The notes under the pieces: model-generated
Told to the model about the DNA's origin: nothing
What the model saw: the letters and a program-made list of their open reading frames with translations, nothing else
Databases searched by the model: none
Translations under genes and position numbers: made by a program
Origin: Agromyces hippuratus
Lineage (GTDB): Bacteria; Actinomycetota; Actinomycetes; Actinomycetales; Microbacteriaceae
Assembly: GCF_013410355.1 (NCBI RefSeq)
Contig: NZ_JACCFI010000001.1
Location: 620,001 to 684,000, forward strand
Direction: 5' to 3'
DNA length: 64,000 bases
In this document: positions 17,747 to 26,264 of the stretch, in pieces
Layout of the letters: every line of letters starts with the position of its first letter
How positions within the stretch are numbered: position 1 is the first letter of the stretch

Positions 17747-17767
17747 GGCGTGGTGAAAGACCACGCC
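17747..17767 (+). promoter_or_regulatory. Hairpin in the sigA leader
   Basis: GGCGTGGT and ACCACGCC form an eight-pair stem with a GAAAG loop in the predicted sigA 5' leader. A second, looser pairing of CGGACC (17813-17818) with GGTCCG (17833-17838) follows. Function unknown; possibly mRNA stability or control of initiation. Confidence 0.45.
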
Positions 17768-17877
17768 GATGCAGCGGACTTGACATGGGTCCTCATAGTG
17801 TCCGAAAACGACCGGACCGAGTGCATGAGCCGGGTCCGCGAGGGCACGCGGGCACAACGGTAGGAGAGGTTCAACGA

Positions 17878-19170
<1,293 letters not shown>

Positions 19171-19177
19171 GCCGCCA

Positions 19178-20434
19178 GTGCGTTACGCCCCGGCGATCCT
19201 CGTCGGCAGGCTCACCCGATTCGCCGCCCGGCTGCGCAAGCCCGGCGGCGGATCGGCTGTTCCCGGCCTGGTCGTCAACCGCATCGCCCCGAAGTACCTG
19301 AAGCGTACGCTCTCGGGCTTCCCGCAGGGGCTCGTCGTCGTCTCGGGTTCGAGCGGCAAGTCGACGACCACGAAGATGCTCGTCGCGATCCTCCGCGCCC
19401 ACGGCATCGACGTCTTCACCAATCCGTCGACCGCGAACATCAGCCAGGGCCTCACCTCGGCGCTGCTCGAGCAGGCCGACTGGCAGGGTCGCGTGCCCGG
19501 AGAGGTCGCGGTGCTCGAGATGGACGAGGGCCACGGCGCCCTCGTCATGCAGGGCGTCGATGCGCGCGTCGTGTGCCTGACGAACGTCATGGTCGATCAG
19601 ATCGACCGGTTCCACGACTCCGAGATGGTCGCCTCCATGCTCGCGCGCATCGCGGCACGCGCCGGTGAATCGATCGTCGTGAACGCCGACGATGCGTACC
19701 TCGAGCGCCTGGCCGAACGGGTTCGCCCCGAGGTCGCCGTGCACCGCTTCGGTGTGACCGACGCCGTGCTCGCAGCCTCGCCGCGCGGCCTCGGGTACAC
19801 CGAGACGAGCGACATCCGCCTGTCGAGCGGCACCGACGTGCTCGTCGAGACGGTCGACGGCGCCTCCGCGGTGCTCGACGATGCCGGGGCATCCCTCTCG
19901 ATCGGTCTGCCTGCACGCGGTGTGCACTACGCCGTCGATGCGGCGGCCGCGTACGCGACGGCGAAGGCCGTGCTGGGCGAGCGGTTCTCGAGCTCGACGG
20001 CTGCCGATGCCCTGAGCGCGATCCCCGCAGTGTTCGGCCGTGGCGAGCGCACCACCGTTCGCGGGCAGGATGTCGAGTTCGTGCTCGTGCAGAACCCCGC
20101 CAGCTATCAGCTCAACGTCGACAGCATCGCGCCGGGCACCGAGCAGATCCTGTTCGCCATCGGTTCCGACGTGCGCGACCCGTCCTATTTCTGGCCGACG
20201 GATGCCGGTTCGCTCGGCCGGGTCTCGATCGTGACTGGTTCGAAGTCGGCCGAGGCGGCGCTCATGCTGGCCTACGACGGCGTCGAGATCGACCGCGTCG
20301 AGCCCGACCTCGGCACGGCCGTCGACGACTTCCTGGCGATGCCGGCGCCCGCGTCGGGCGTCAAGACGATCGTCTTCACCGCCGACGCAATGCGGCGCAC
20401 CCGCGCACACCTCGGACTCGCTGGAGCAGAATGA
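19178..20434 (+). CDS. murT: MurT-like Mur ligase (lipid II D-Glu amidation family)
   Basis: The Mur-ligase-fold subunit that, with GatD, activates the alpha-carboxyl of D-Glu2 of lipid II with ATP. The 418-residue protein has a P-loop SGSSGKSTTTK (Lys61), the family's NPA motif (VQNPASYQLN), the DPSYFWPTD segment equivalent to the MurT region that contributes an acidic residue to the GatD active site, and the short C-terminal domain (DUF1727). Unlike studied MurT proteins it lacks the Cys4 zinc ribbon: its only cysteine is Cys133. GTG 19178 lies seven bases after the sigA stop, suggesting co-transcription with the sigma factor, and its end overlaps gatD by four bases. See the finding on GatD for an altered-function proposal. 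Confidence 0.88.
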   Translation: MRYAPAILVGRLTRFAARLRKPGGGSAVPGLVVNRIAPKYLKRTLSGFPQGLVVVSGSSGKSTTTKMLVAILRAHGIDVFTNPSTANISQGLTSALLEQADWQGRVPGEVAVLEMDEGHGALVMQGVDARVVCLTNVMVDQIDRFHDSEMVASMLARIAARAGESIVVNADDAYLERLAERVRPEVAVHRFGVTDAVLAASPRGLGYTETSDIRLSSGTDVLVETVDGASAVLDDAGASLSIGLPARGVHYAVDAAAAYATAKAVLGERFSSSTAADALSAIPAVFGRGERTTVRGQDVEFVLVQNPASYQLNVDSIAPGTEQILFAIGSDVRDPSYFWPTDAGSLGRVSIVTGSKSAEAALMLAYDGVEIDRVEPDLGTAVDDFLAMPAPASGVKTIVFTADAMRRTRAHLGLAGAE

Positions 20435-21168
20435 CCCTCACGATCGTCTCGTTGCTGCCCCGACTCCAGAATACGAACGGCGACGCCGAGAACGCCCGCG
20501 TGCTCGCGACGCGTGCGCGGTGGGCTGGCCTCGACGCCGAGGTCGTCGAGGCCGAGTCGGCCGCGCAGCTGCCGCCCCGCGTCGACGCGATCGTGCTCGG
20601 TTCGGGCAGCGACTCGTCACTCGACGAGAGCCGCGGACTGCTGCTGACGATGCACGACGAGTTCCGCCGCTGGGGCACCGAGGGCGTGCCGATCCTCTCC
20701 ATCGGCACCGGCTGGGAACTGCTCAGCTGGGGCATCGAGCTCGCGAGCGGACGGAGCATCGAGGGCCTCGGCATCCTGCCGGGCCGCTCGGTGCCGCGTG
20801 CGAACCGGGTGACCGGCGACGTCGTGGTGAAGAGCCCGCGGTTCGGCATGCTCGTCGGCTTCGAGAACCACGCCCGCGACTACGTCGGCGCAGAGGCCTC
20901 ACCGCTCGGCCGTCTTCGCGCCGGGCACGGCAACGGCCGCGACTCCGGTCAGGAGGGCGCGGTCATGGGCGATGTCTACGGCACCCACCTGCATGGCCCG
21001 GTGCTCGCCAAGAATCCCGTGTTCGCCGATCGGATCCTCGAGACCATGGCCTCGCGCGCCGGGCTCGAGTACGTCTCGGGCGAGCGGGCGAACGCCGTCG
21101 ACGCCTACGCGTCGGCGGCGCGTGCCGCGCAGCTGTCCGCCGCCGGCGTCTCGCTTCCCGAGTCCTGA
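20431..21168 (+). CDS. gatD: GatD-like amidotransferase subunit lacking the catalytic cysteine
   Basis: Class I glutamine-amidotransferase fold (CobB/CobQ type), 245 residues, aligned over its length with GatD: the PRLQNTNGDAENARVL start, RARWAGL, the ENHARDY turn, the GHGNGRDSG loop and GTHLHGPVLAKNP with the catalytic-type His188. The nucleophile elbow that reads ICGGYQLLG in GatD reads SIGTGWELLS here: the Cys position is Gly92, and the protein contains no cysteine at all. The oxyanion segment GGGQD is GSGSD. Glutamine hydrolysis by the usual mechanism is therefore not expected. ATG 20431 overlaps the murT stop (ATGA), so the two are translationally coupled. Probably a structural partner of MurT with a changed nitrogen donor. 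Confidence 0.88.
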   Translation: MTLTIVSLLPRLQNTNGDAENARVLATRARWAGLDAEVVEAESAAQLPPRVDAIVLGSGSDSSLDESRGLLLTMHDEFRRWGTEGVPILSIGTGWELLSWGIELASGRSIEGLGILPGRSVPRANRVTGDVVVKSPRFGMLVGFENHARDYVGAEASPLGRLRAGHGNGRDSGQEGAVMGDVYGTHLHGPVLAKNPVFADRILETMASRAGLEYVSGERANAVDAYASAARAAQLSAAGVSLPES

Positions 21169-21186
21169 AGCCTCCCGAGTCCTGAA
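21156..21186 (+). repeat. Short tandem duplication at the gatD stop
   Basis: TCCCGAGTCCTGAA occurs twice, 17 bases apart (21156-21169 and 21173-21186). It duplicates the gatD stop region. Too short to be mobile; looks like replication slippage. Confidence 0.8.
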
Positions 21187-21189
21187 ACG

Positions 21190-21220
21190 ACGAACGCCCC
21201 GGTCGAGCCGGGGCGTTCGT
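21190..21220. terminator. Bidirectional terminator between gatD and the DUF7455 gene
   Basis: A perfect 13-bp stem (21190-21202 with 21208-21220) and five-base loop, between convergent genes. Confidence 0.85.
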
Positions 21221-21232
21221 GGAGTCGGTCGG

Positions 21233-21466
21233 TCAGCTGCGGTCGGCGAGCAGCTTGCTCGACTCGTCGTGCCAGCTGTGCGCGATCTGCGAGAGCTTCT
21301 CCTGGTGCTTGCGACCGTGGTGGGCGCAGAACAGCAGTTCGCCGCTCGCGACGACGACGCGGATGTACGCCTGCGCGCCGCAGGCATCGCATCGATCGAG
21401 CGCGGTGAGCTCGTAAGGGGTCTCGAGTTCATCGACCGCACCGGTGGTCTCGGTGTACTGGGTCAT
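21233..21466 (-). CDS. Small zinc-ribbon protein (DUF7455)
   Basis: A 77-residue acidic protein with a four-ligand zinc-ribbon pattern, CDAC (CxxC) early and CAHHGRKH later, the arrangement of actinobacterial DUF7455 proteins. The function is unknown; such small ribbons usually bind nucleic acid or protein partners. ATG 21466 is preceded by a strong GGAGGAG ribosome site; the in-frame upstream ATGs have none. It is divergent from parE, and its location between gatD and parE is typical of the group. Confidence 0.85.
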   Translation of the reverse strand: MTQYTETTGAVDELETPYELTALDRCDACGAQAYIRVVVASGELLFCAHHGRKHQEKLSQIAHSWHDESSKLLADRS

Positions 21467-21612
21467 GGCTCCTCCTTCGTCGCTCATGCGTGGTGTTCCG
21501 TTCATCAATGAAAACACGAGTGGGCGCCGGTTCCTTCCGTTGGGCCGGGCATTTCGCTCAGCGCGTAGTGGCTGAACGGATGTGTCGGTGCAGCTCAGTA
21601 GGCTTGATCGAC

Positions 21613-23691
21613 GTGAGCTCCGACTATTCCGCCCGCCATCTCTCCGTGCTCGAGGGCCTCGAGGCCGTGCGCAAGCGACCCGGCATGTACATCGGTTCGA
21701 CCGACTCCCGCGGCCTCATGCACTGCCTCTGGGAGATCATCGACAACTCCGTCGACGAGTCGCTCGCGGGTCACGGCAACGAGATCGGCGTGACCCTGCA
21801 CCCCGACGGCAGCGTCGAGGTGCGCGACCGCGCACGCGGCATCCCGGTCGATATCGAACCGAAGACCGGACTGTCGGGCGTCGAGGTCGTGTTCACGAAG
21901 CTGCACGCGGGCGGCAAGTTCGGCTCCGGCTCCTACGCGGCCTCCGGCGGCCTGCACGGTGTCGGCGCATCCGTCGTCAATGCGCTCTCCGAACGACTCG
22001 ACGTCGAGGTCGATCGCGACGGCAAGACCTGGGCCATGTCGTTCCACCGGGGCGAGCCCGGCAACTTCGCCGATTCGGGTGCACCGTCGCCCGATGCGCC
22101 GTTCACACCGTTCGAGCAGCGCAGCGAGCTCCGGGTCGTCGGCAAGGTCGCCAAGGGCGTCACCGGCACGCGCATCCGCTACTGGGCCGACCGTCAGATC
22201 TTCACGAAGGGCGCCGAGTTCCAGACCGAAGAGCTGCTCGGTCGCGCGCGACAGACCGCGTTCCTCGTTCCCGGGCTCGCCATCGACGTCACCGACGAGC
22301 GGGGCGAGGCCCCGCACACGACGTCGTTCCAGTTCGAGGGCGGCATCTCCGAGTTCGTCGAGCACCTCGCGACCGATGCCCCGCTCACCGACGTGTGGCG
22401 TCTGACCGGCACTGGCAACTTCACCGAGACCGTGCCGGTGCTCACCGAGGGCGGCGCGATGGTGCCGACCGAGTTGAAGCGCGAGTGCGTGGTCGACATC
22501 GCCCTGCGTTGGGGTACCGGGTACGACACGGTCATCCGCTCGTTCGTGAACATCATCGCGACGCCCAAGGGAGGCACGCATCAGGCCGGCTTCGACCAGG
22601 GACTCCTGAAGTTCCTGCGTCAGCAGGTCGAGCTGAACGCCCGACGGCTGAAAGCCGGCAACGACAAGCTCGAGAAGGACGACGTGCTCGCGGGCCTCAC
22701 CGCCGTGGTCACGGTGCGCCTGCCCGAGCCGCAGTTCGAGGGCCAGACGAAAGAGGTACTCGGCACGCCCGCTGCGCGCGCCATCGTCTCGAGCGTGCTG
22801 ACGAAAGAGCTCGGGGCGCGCTTCTCCTCCACGAAGCGCGACGACAAGAACCAGGCCGCCCTGCTCCTCGACAAGGTCGTCGCCGAGATGAAGTCGCGCA
22901 TCTCCGCGCGGGCGCACAAAGAGACGCAGCGCCGCAAGAACGCGCTCGAGAGCTCGTCGCTGCCAGCGAAGCTCGTCGACTGCCGCTCGAACGACGTCGC
23001 CCACAGCGAGCTCTTCATCGTCGAGGGCGACTCGGCCCTCGGCACCGCCAAGCTCGCCCGCGACAGCGAGCACCAGGCCCTGCTGCCGATCCGCGGCAAG
23101 ATCCTCAACGTGCAGAAGGCGAGCGTGGCCGACATGCTCGCCAACGCCGAGTGCGCGTCGATCATCCAGGTGATCGGTGCCGGCTCCGGTCGCAGCTTCG
23201 ACCTCGAGGCCGCCCGCTACGGCAAGGTCATCCTCATGGCCGACGCCGACGTCGACGGCGCGCACATCCGCACGCTGCTGCTCACGCTCTTCTTCCGCTA
23301 CATGCGGCCGATGATCGAGCACGGCCGGGTGTTCGCCGCGGTGCCGCCGCTGCATCGGGTCGTCGTGATGAACCCGGGCTCGAAGCCGAACGAGACGATC
23401 TACACCTACTCCGAGGCCGAGCTCAAGGGCGTGCTCGCGACGCTCGACCGACAGAAGAAGCGCTACCAGGACCCGATCCAGCGGTACAAGGGCCTCGGTG
23501 AGATGGATGCCGATCAGCTCGCGACGACGACGATGGATCGTCGCCATCGCACGCTGCGCCGCGTGGGCATCGGCGACGCCGAGAATGCCGGGCGCGTGTT
23601 CGAGCTGCTGATGGGCACGGATGTCGCGCCGCGCAAGGAGTTCATCATCGAGAGCTCCGACTCGCTCGAGCGCGACCGCATCGACGCGTGA
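21613..23691 (+). CDS. parE: DNA topoisomerase IV subunit B (or second GyrB)
   Basis: ATPase subunit of a type IIA topoisomerase. The 692 residues contain the GHKL ATP site (EIIDNSVDE, RDRARGIPVD, GGLHGVGASVVNALS), the transducer domain with the QTKEVLGTP lysine loop, and the Toprim domain (EGDSALG, LPIRGKILNV, MADADVDGAHIRTLL), ending in the conserved RYKGLGEMDADQL tail. Its parC partner is 2.6 kb away, on the opposite strand. The GTG start lies eight bases after TAGGCT (21599-21604) with no ribosome site, so it is probably leaderless. The ParC partner lacks a GyrA box, which favours topoisomerase IV over gyrase. Confidence 0.92.
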   Translation: MSSDYSARHLSVLEGLEAVRKRPGMYIGSTDSRGLMHCLWEIIDNSVDESLAGHGNEIGVTLHPDGSVEVRDRARGIPVDIEPKTGLSGVEVVFTKLHAGGKFGSGSYAASGGLHGVGASVVNALSERLDVEVDRDGKTWAMSFHRGEPGNFADSGAPSPDAPFTPFEQRSELRVVGKVAKGVTGTRIRYWADRQIFTKGAEFQTEELLGRARQTAFLVPGLAIDVTDERGEAPHTTSFQFEGGISEFVEHLATDAPLTDVWRLTGTGNFTETVPVLTEGGAMVPTELKRECVVDIALRWGTGYDTVIRSFVNIIATPKGGTHQAGFDQGLLKFLRQQVELNARRLKAGNDKLEKDDVLAGLTAVVTVRLPEPQFEGQTKEVLGTPAARAIVSSVLTKELGARFSSTKRDDKNQAALLLDKVVAEMKSRISARAHKETQRRKNALESSSLPAKLVDCRSNDVAHSELFIVEGDSALGTAKLARDSEHQALLPIRGKILNVQKASVADMLANAECASIIQVIGAGSGRSFDLEAARYGKVILMADADVDGAHIRTLLLTLFFRYMRPMIEHGRVFAAVPPLHRVVVMNPGSKPNETIYTYSEAELKGVLATLDRQKKRYQDPIQRYKGLGEMDADQLATTTMDRRHRTLRRVGIGDAENAGRVFELLMGTDVAPRKEFIIESSDSLERDRIDA

Positions 23692-23740
23692 CGCTCACCC
23701 GGCGGTCGGCCGGATGCGCTCGCCACGCTGCACGTGAGCC

Positions 23741-23772
23741 GCTGGGCCCGGTCGAATACGACCGAGCCCAGC
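23741..23772. terminator. Terminator between parE and the secreted metalloprotease gene
   Basis: A 14-bp stem with one mismatch (23741-23754 with 23759-23772) closing an AATA loop, between convergent genes. Confidence 0.8.
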
Positions 23773-23805
23773 GGACCCTGACTGCGCTCTGACGAGAGCG
23801 GCGAC

Positions 23806-24621
23806 TCAGTTGCCGTAGAGGGCGACGGCCCCCGTGCGGTCGGAGTTCGTCATCGACAGATCGTCGGACGAACCGTTGCACTGCGGGTAGTGCATGATCG
23901 ATGACGAGTCGTACGGCGTCAGCGGACGCCAGTTGTTGTCTTCGAAGCACGTGCCCGATTCGGGGCGCGTGTGCTCGTGCCGGAACCCGAGGGTGTGGCC
24001 GAGTTCATGACCGAGGATGTTGGCCGGCGTCCAGGAGCCCGAGCTCCAGATCGAGTCGTCGATGAGCACGTTCTGCTGACGGTCGGGCGAGCTCGGGAAG
24101 AAGGCTCGAGCGATGTACTGCGAGGTCTGCACCGGCTCGACCGAGAACAGCACCGACTTGTTGCGCGTCGTGCACTGTCCGTCTGCGCTGCTCACGTACA
24201 CGAAGTTGATCTTCGATGACGCGGCCTCCCAGAGGGCTGCGCCGCCCGCCATCGCGTTGACGACGTCGGCGTGACGCGTGCCGAACTTCGTGCTGACGCA
24301 ATAGGTGAGGTTGCCGACCTGCGAGGCCGACCACTTGTCGTCGGCGCCGTTGACCGTGTTGACGATGAGCCCGTCGGTCGGCGTCTCGGGACCGACGAGC
24401 AGGTCGTAGAACTTCTTCAGGTCGCCCTTGTCCGAGATCACCTCGTCACCGTTGACGATGTAGCTGCCGTCGACGTCTCGGTAGGTCGATGCCGCGAACT
24501 CCTGGTAGGAGGGAACGTCGGTGTCATCGAGCGTGGTTGCGCCGGCGGCCGGGATTGCCGTGCCGACAGCGAGCGCGGCCGCCGCGGTGGCGGCGAGCGC
24601 GAGTGTTCTCGTGATTCTCAT
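23806..24621 (-). CDS. Secreted zinc metalloprotease of the metzincin type (M57-like)
   Basis: A 271-residue protein with a Sec-type signal peptide (MRITRTLALA..., hydrophobic to about residue 25, then AGA). It has the extended zinc motif HELGHTLGFRHEH (His205, His209 and His215 as ligands, Glu206 as base) and a Met-turn SIMHYPQ (Met243, Tyr245), the layout of the M57 'HEIGH' and astacin groups. The domain before it (YCVSTKFGTRHADV, GAALWEAAS) matches the M57 type. It probably digests extracellular protein. ATG 24621 has an AAGGAG site. A consensus promoter and a direct repeat lie upstream. The final assignment between M57 and M12A is uncertain. Confidence 0.85.
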   Translation of the reverse strand: MRITRTLALAATAAAALAVGTAIPAAGATTLDDTDVPSYQEFAASTYRDVDGSYIVNGDEVISDKGDLKKFYDLLVGPETPTDGLIVNTVNGADDKWSASQVGNLTYCVSTKFGTRHADVVNAMAGGAALWEAASSKINFVYVSSADGQCTTRNKSVLFSVEPVQTSQYIARAFFPSSPDRQQNVLIDDSIWSSGSWTPANILGHELGHTLGFRHEHTRPESGTCFEDNNWRPLTPYDSSSIMHYPQCNGSSDDLSMTNSDRTGAVALYGN

Positions 24622-24690
24622 GCAGTGTGCTCCTTCTGAAATGAGCGATCTCCGTTCGCCTGGTCGGCGAGCGGCTTCGGGTCCATGGAA

Positions 24691-24727
24691 CGGGCGTCGT
24701 TGCCTGTGGACGGGCGTCATTGCCTGT
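24691..24727 (-). repeat. Direct repeat in the leader of the metalloprotease gene
   Basis: Two 17-base copies (24691-24707 and 24711-24727) with one mismatch, 20 bases apart, lie between the predicted promoter and the start codon. The two-turn spacing would put a bound regulator on one face of the helix; an RNA role is also possible. Confidence 0.6.
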
Positions 24728-24744
24728 CCCCCGAAGTGGGCACA

Positions 24745-24774
24745 AAATTAGCCTGCGCGAATCGTGCGTGTCAA
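24745..24774 (-). promoter_or_regulatory. Consensus sigma-A promoter of the metalloprotease gene
   Basis: On the minus strand TTGACA (24769-24774) is followed by 18 bases and TAATTT (24745-24750). It is the closest match to the vegetative consensus in the window and lies just beyond the end of the flavin oxidase gene. It predicts a leader of about 115 bases. Confidence 0.8.
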
Positions 24775-24796
24775 GGATTTCCGGGTGTTCCGCGCG

Positions 24797-26152
24797 TCAG
24801 GCGCGACCGGCGGTCGGTCGGATGTTCTGGTTCAGGTGGAAGACGTTGCCGGGATCGTACGCGTCCTTGACGGCGGTCAATCGTGCGAGCTGCTCGGTCG
24901 GGTACGCACGCCGGAGCCCCACGTCTCCATCGTCGCCGAGCACGTTGACGTAGGCGCCGCTGGCGTAGCCGTCCATCGTGCTCGCGTATCGGCGAGCGAC
25001 CGCCATCCGCGACGCATCCTCGTCGGGCGAGCGCCAGCGGGAGGCTGCCACGAACTCGAACGCCGTGTCACGCCTCGAGAAGGCGGTGGCGTCGCCGGGA
25101 ACATCTGCGATCGCGCCGCCGTATGCCTGCAGACTCACGTCGGGCGCAAGTTCGTCATCGCGATCGAGGAGCGCATCGATCAGGTCATCGCCGAGCTCCC
25201 GGAAGTAGTGGCCCTTCCAGTACCGACGCCATGCGTGACCCTCGACGTCGTCTTCCCGTGTCTGCAACTGCAGGTAGCTGAGCGGGTCGACCGATCTGGC
25301 GGCGGGCTCGGCCGCCTGGTCGAGGCGCTGCTCGAGCTCGGCGATGCGTGCACGGGCGTCGAGCGGATCGCCGACCCACACGAACCCGAGCGCAACCGTT
25401 CCGCCTGAGATCGTCGCGGTGAAGGTCGATGCGCGTGGCGCGTCGATGCTGAGGTCGCGCCAGGCGCGCATCGCAGCTGCGGCCGCGTCAGTGTCCGCGA
25501 CATCCTCGATCGGAAAGTGGAACTCGACGGCGATCGCGTCGCCGGGTTCAGGGTGCAGTGCGAACTCGAACGCGGTGACGACGCCGAAGTTTCCGCCCCC
25601 ACCGCGAAGCGCCCAGTCGAGTTCGCTGTGGGAGTCGCGGTCGACCCGCAGCAGCTCCCCATCGGCCGTGACGAGCTCGAACGCGAGCACGTTGTCGCAG
25701 GCGAGCCCGAGCCGCCTCGCGAGCCAGCCCATGCCGCCACCGAGGGTGAGCCCGCCGACGCCGGTGTGCGAGACGTTCCCCGCCGTCGTTGCGAGGCCGT
25801 GCTGCTGTGCTGCCCGATCGAGGGCGCCGAGGAGGGCGCCTCCCTGCACCCGCGCGCGACGCCCGAGCGCATCGACCCGCACATCGCCCATGGGCCGGAG
25901 ATCGATCATGAGACCGTCGTCGGCGACCGCGTGCCCGACGATGCCGTGCCCGCCGCAGCGCACGCCGATCTCGAGGTCGTTCCGGGTGCTGAACCGGATC
26001 GCCGTGGCGACGTCGGTCGCGTCGGCGCAGCGCACGATGTGACGCGGATGCCGGTCGACCATGCCGTTCCAGACCGTGCGGGCCTCGTCGTAGCCGTCGT
26101 CACCCGGTTCCAGCACGGTGCCGGCGATGTCGTGCAATGACGCGCGCGCCAT
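24797..26152 (-). CDS. FAD-linked oxidase with BBE domain
   Basis: A 451-residue flavoprotein of the berberine-bridge-enzyme-like family. The PCMH-type FAD domain carries RCGGHGIVGH, whose His69 is the expected covalent FAD attachment site. The second attachment cysteine of bicovalent members is Val127 (AGNVSHTGVGG), so linkage should be by histidine only. The C-terminal BBE segment includes YDPGNVFHLNQNI. Relatives oxidise sugars, alcohols or complex natural products; the substrate here is unknown. ATG 26152 has GGAAGG six bases upstream; a longer upstream frame has no initiation signal. It lies between parC and the secreted protease. Confidence 0.88.
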   Translation of the reverse strand: MARASLHDIAGTVLEPGDDGYDEARTVWNGMVDRHPRHIVRCADATDVATAIRFSTRNDLEIGVRCGGHGIVGHAVADDGLMIDLRPMGDVRVDALGRRARVQGGALLGALDRAAQQHGLATTAGNVSHTGVGGLTLGGGMGWLARRLGLACDNVLAFELVTADGELLRVDRDSHSELDWALRGGGGNFGVVTAFEFALHPEPGDAIAVEFHFPIEDVADTDAAAAAMRAWRDLSIDAPRASTFTATISGGTVALGFVWVGDPLDARARIAELEQRLDQAAEPAARSVDPLSYLQLQTREDDVEGHAWRRYWKGHYFRELGDDLIDALLDRDDELAPDVSLQAYGGAIADVPGDATAFSRRDTAFEFVAASRWRSPDEDASRMAVARRYASTMDGYASGAYVNVLGDDGDVGLRRAYPTEQLARLTAVKDAYDPGNVFHLNQNIRPTAGRA

Positions 26153-26264
26153 GAGGAGCCTTCCGTTCGCCCGAGAGCCGGCGCGAGCGAGGTACGAGGT
26201 GCATCGGCCGGCACGGCCGAATATGCTCCTCGACCGTGCCCGCGTCAACCCCGGACGAACGCGG

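Noticed and set aside
17780..17802. TTGACA in the sigA leader as a second promoter
   Set aside because: No TANNNT lies 16-19 bases downstream, and the hexamer is within the predicted transcript.
17719..17877. Upstream ATG extending sigA by 53 residues
   Set aside because: The ATG overlaps the TATAAT element, so it would not be in the transcript, whereas ATG 17878 has a strong ribosome site.
24622..24720. N-terminal extension of the metalloprotease from ATG 24720
   Set aside because: It would put 33 polar residues before a normal signal peptide and has no ribosome site; ATG 24621 has AAGGAG.
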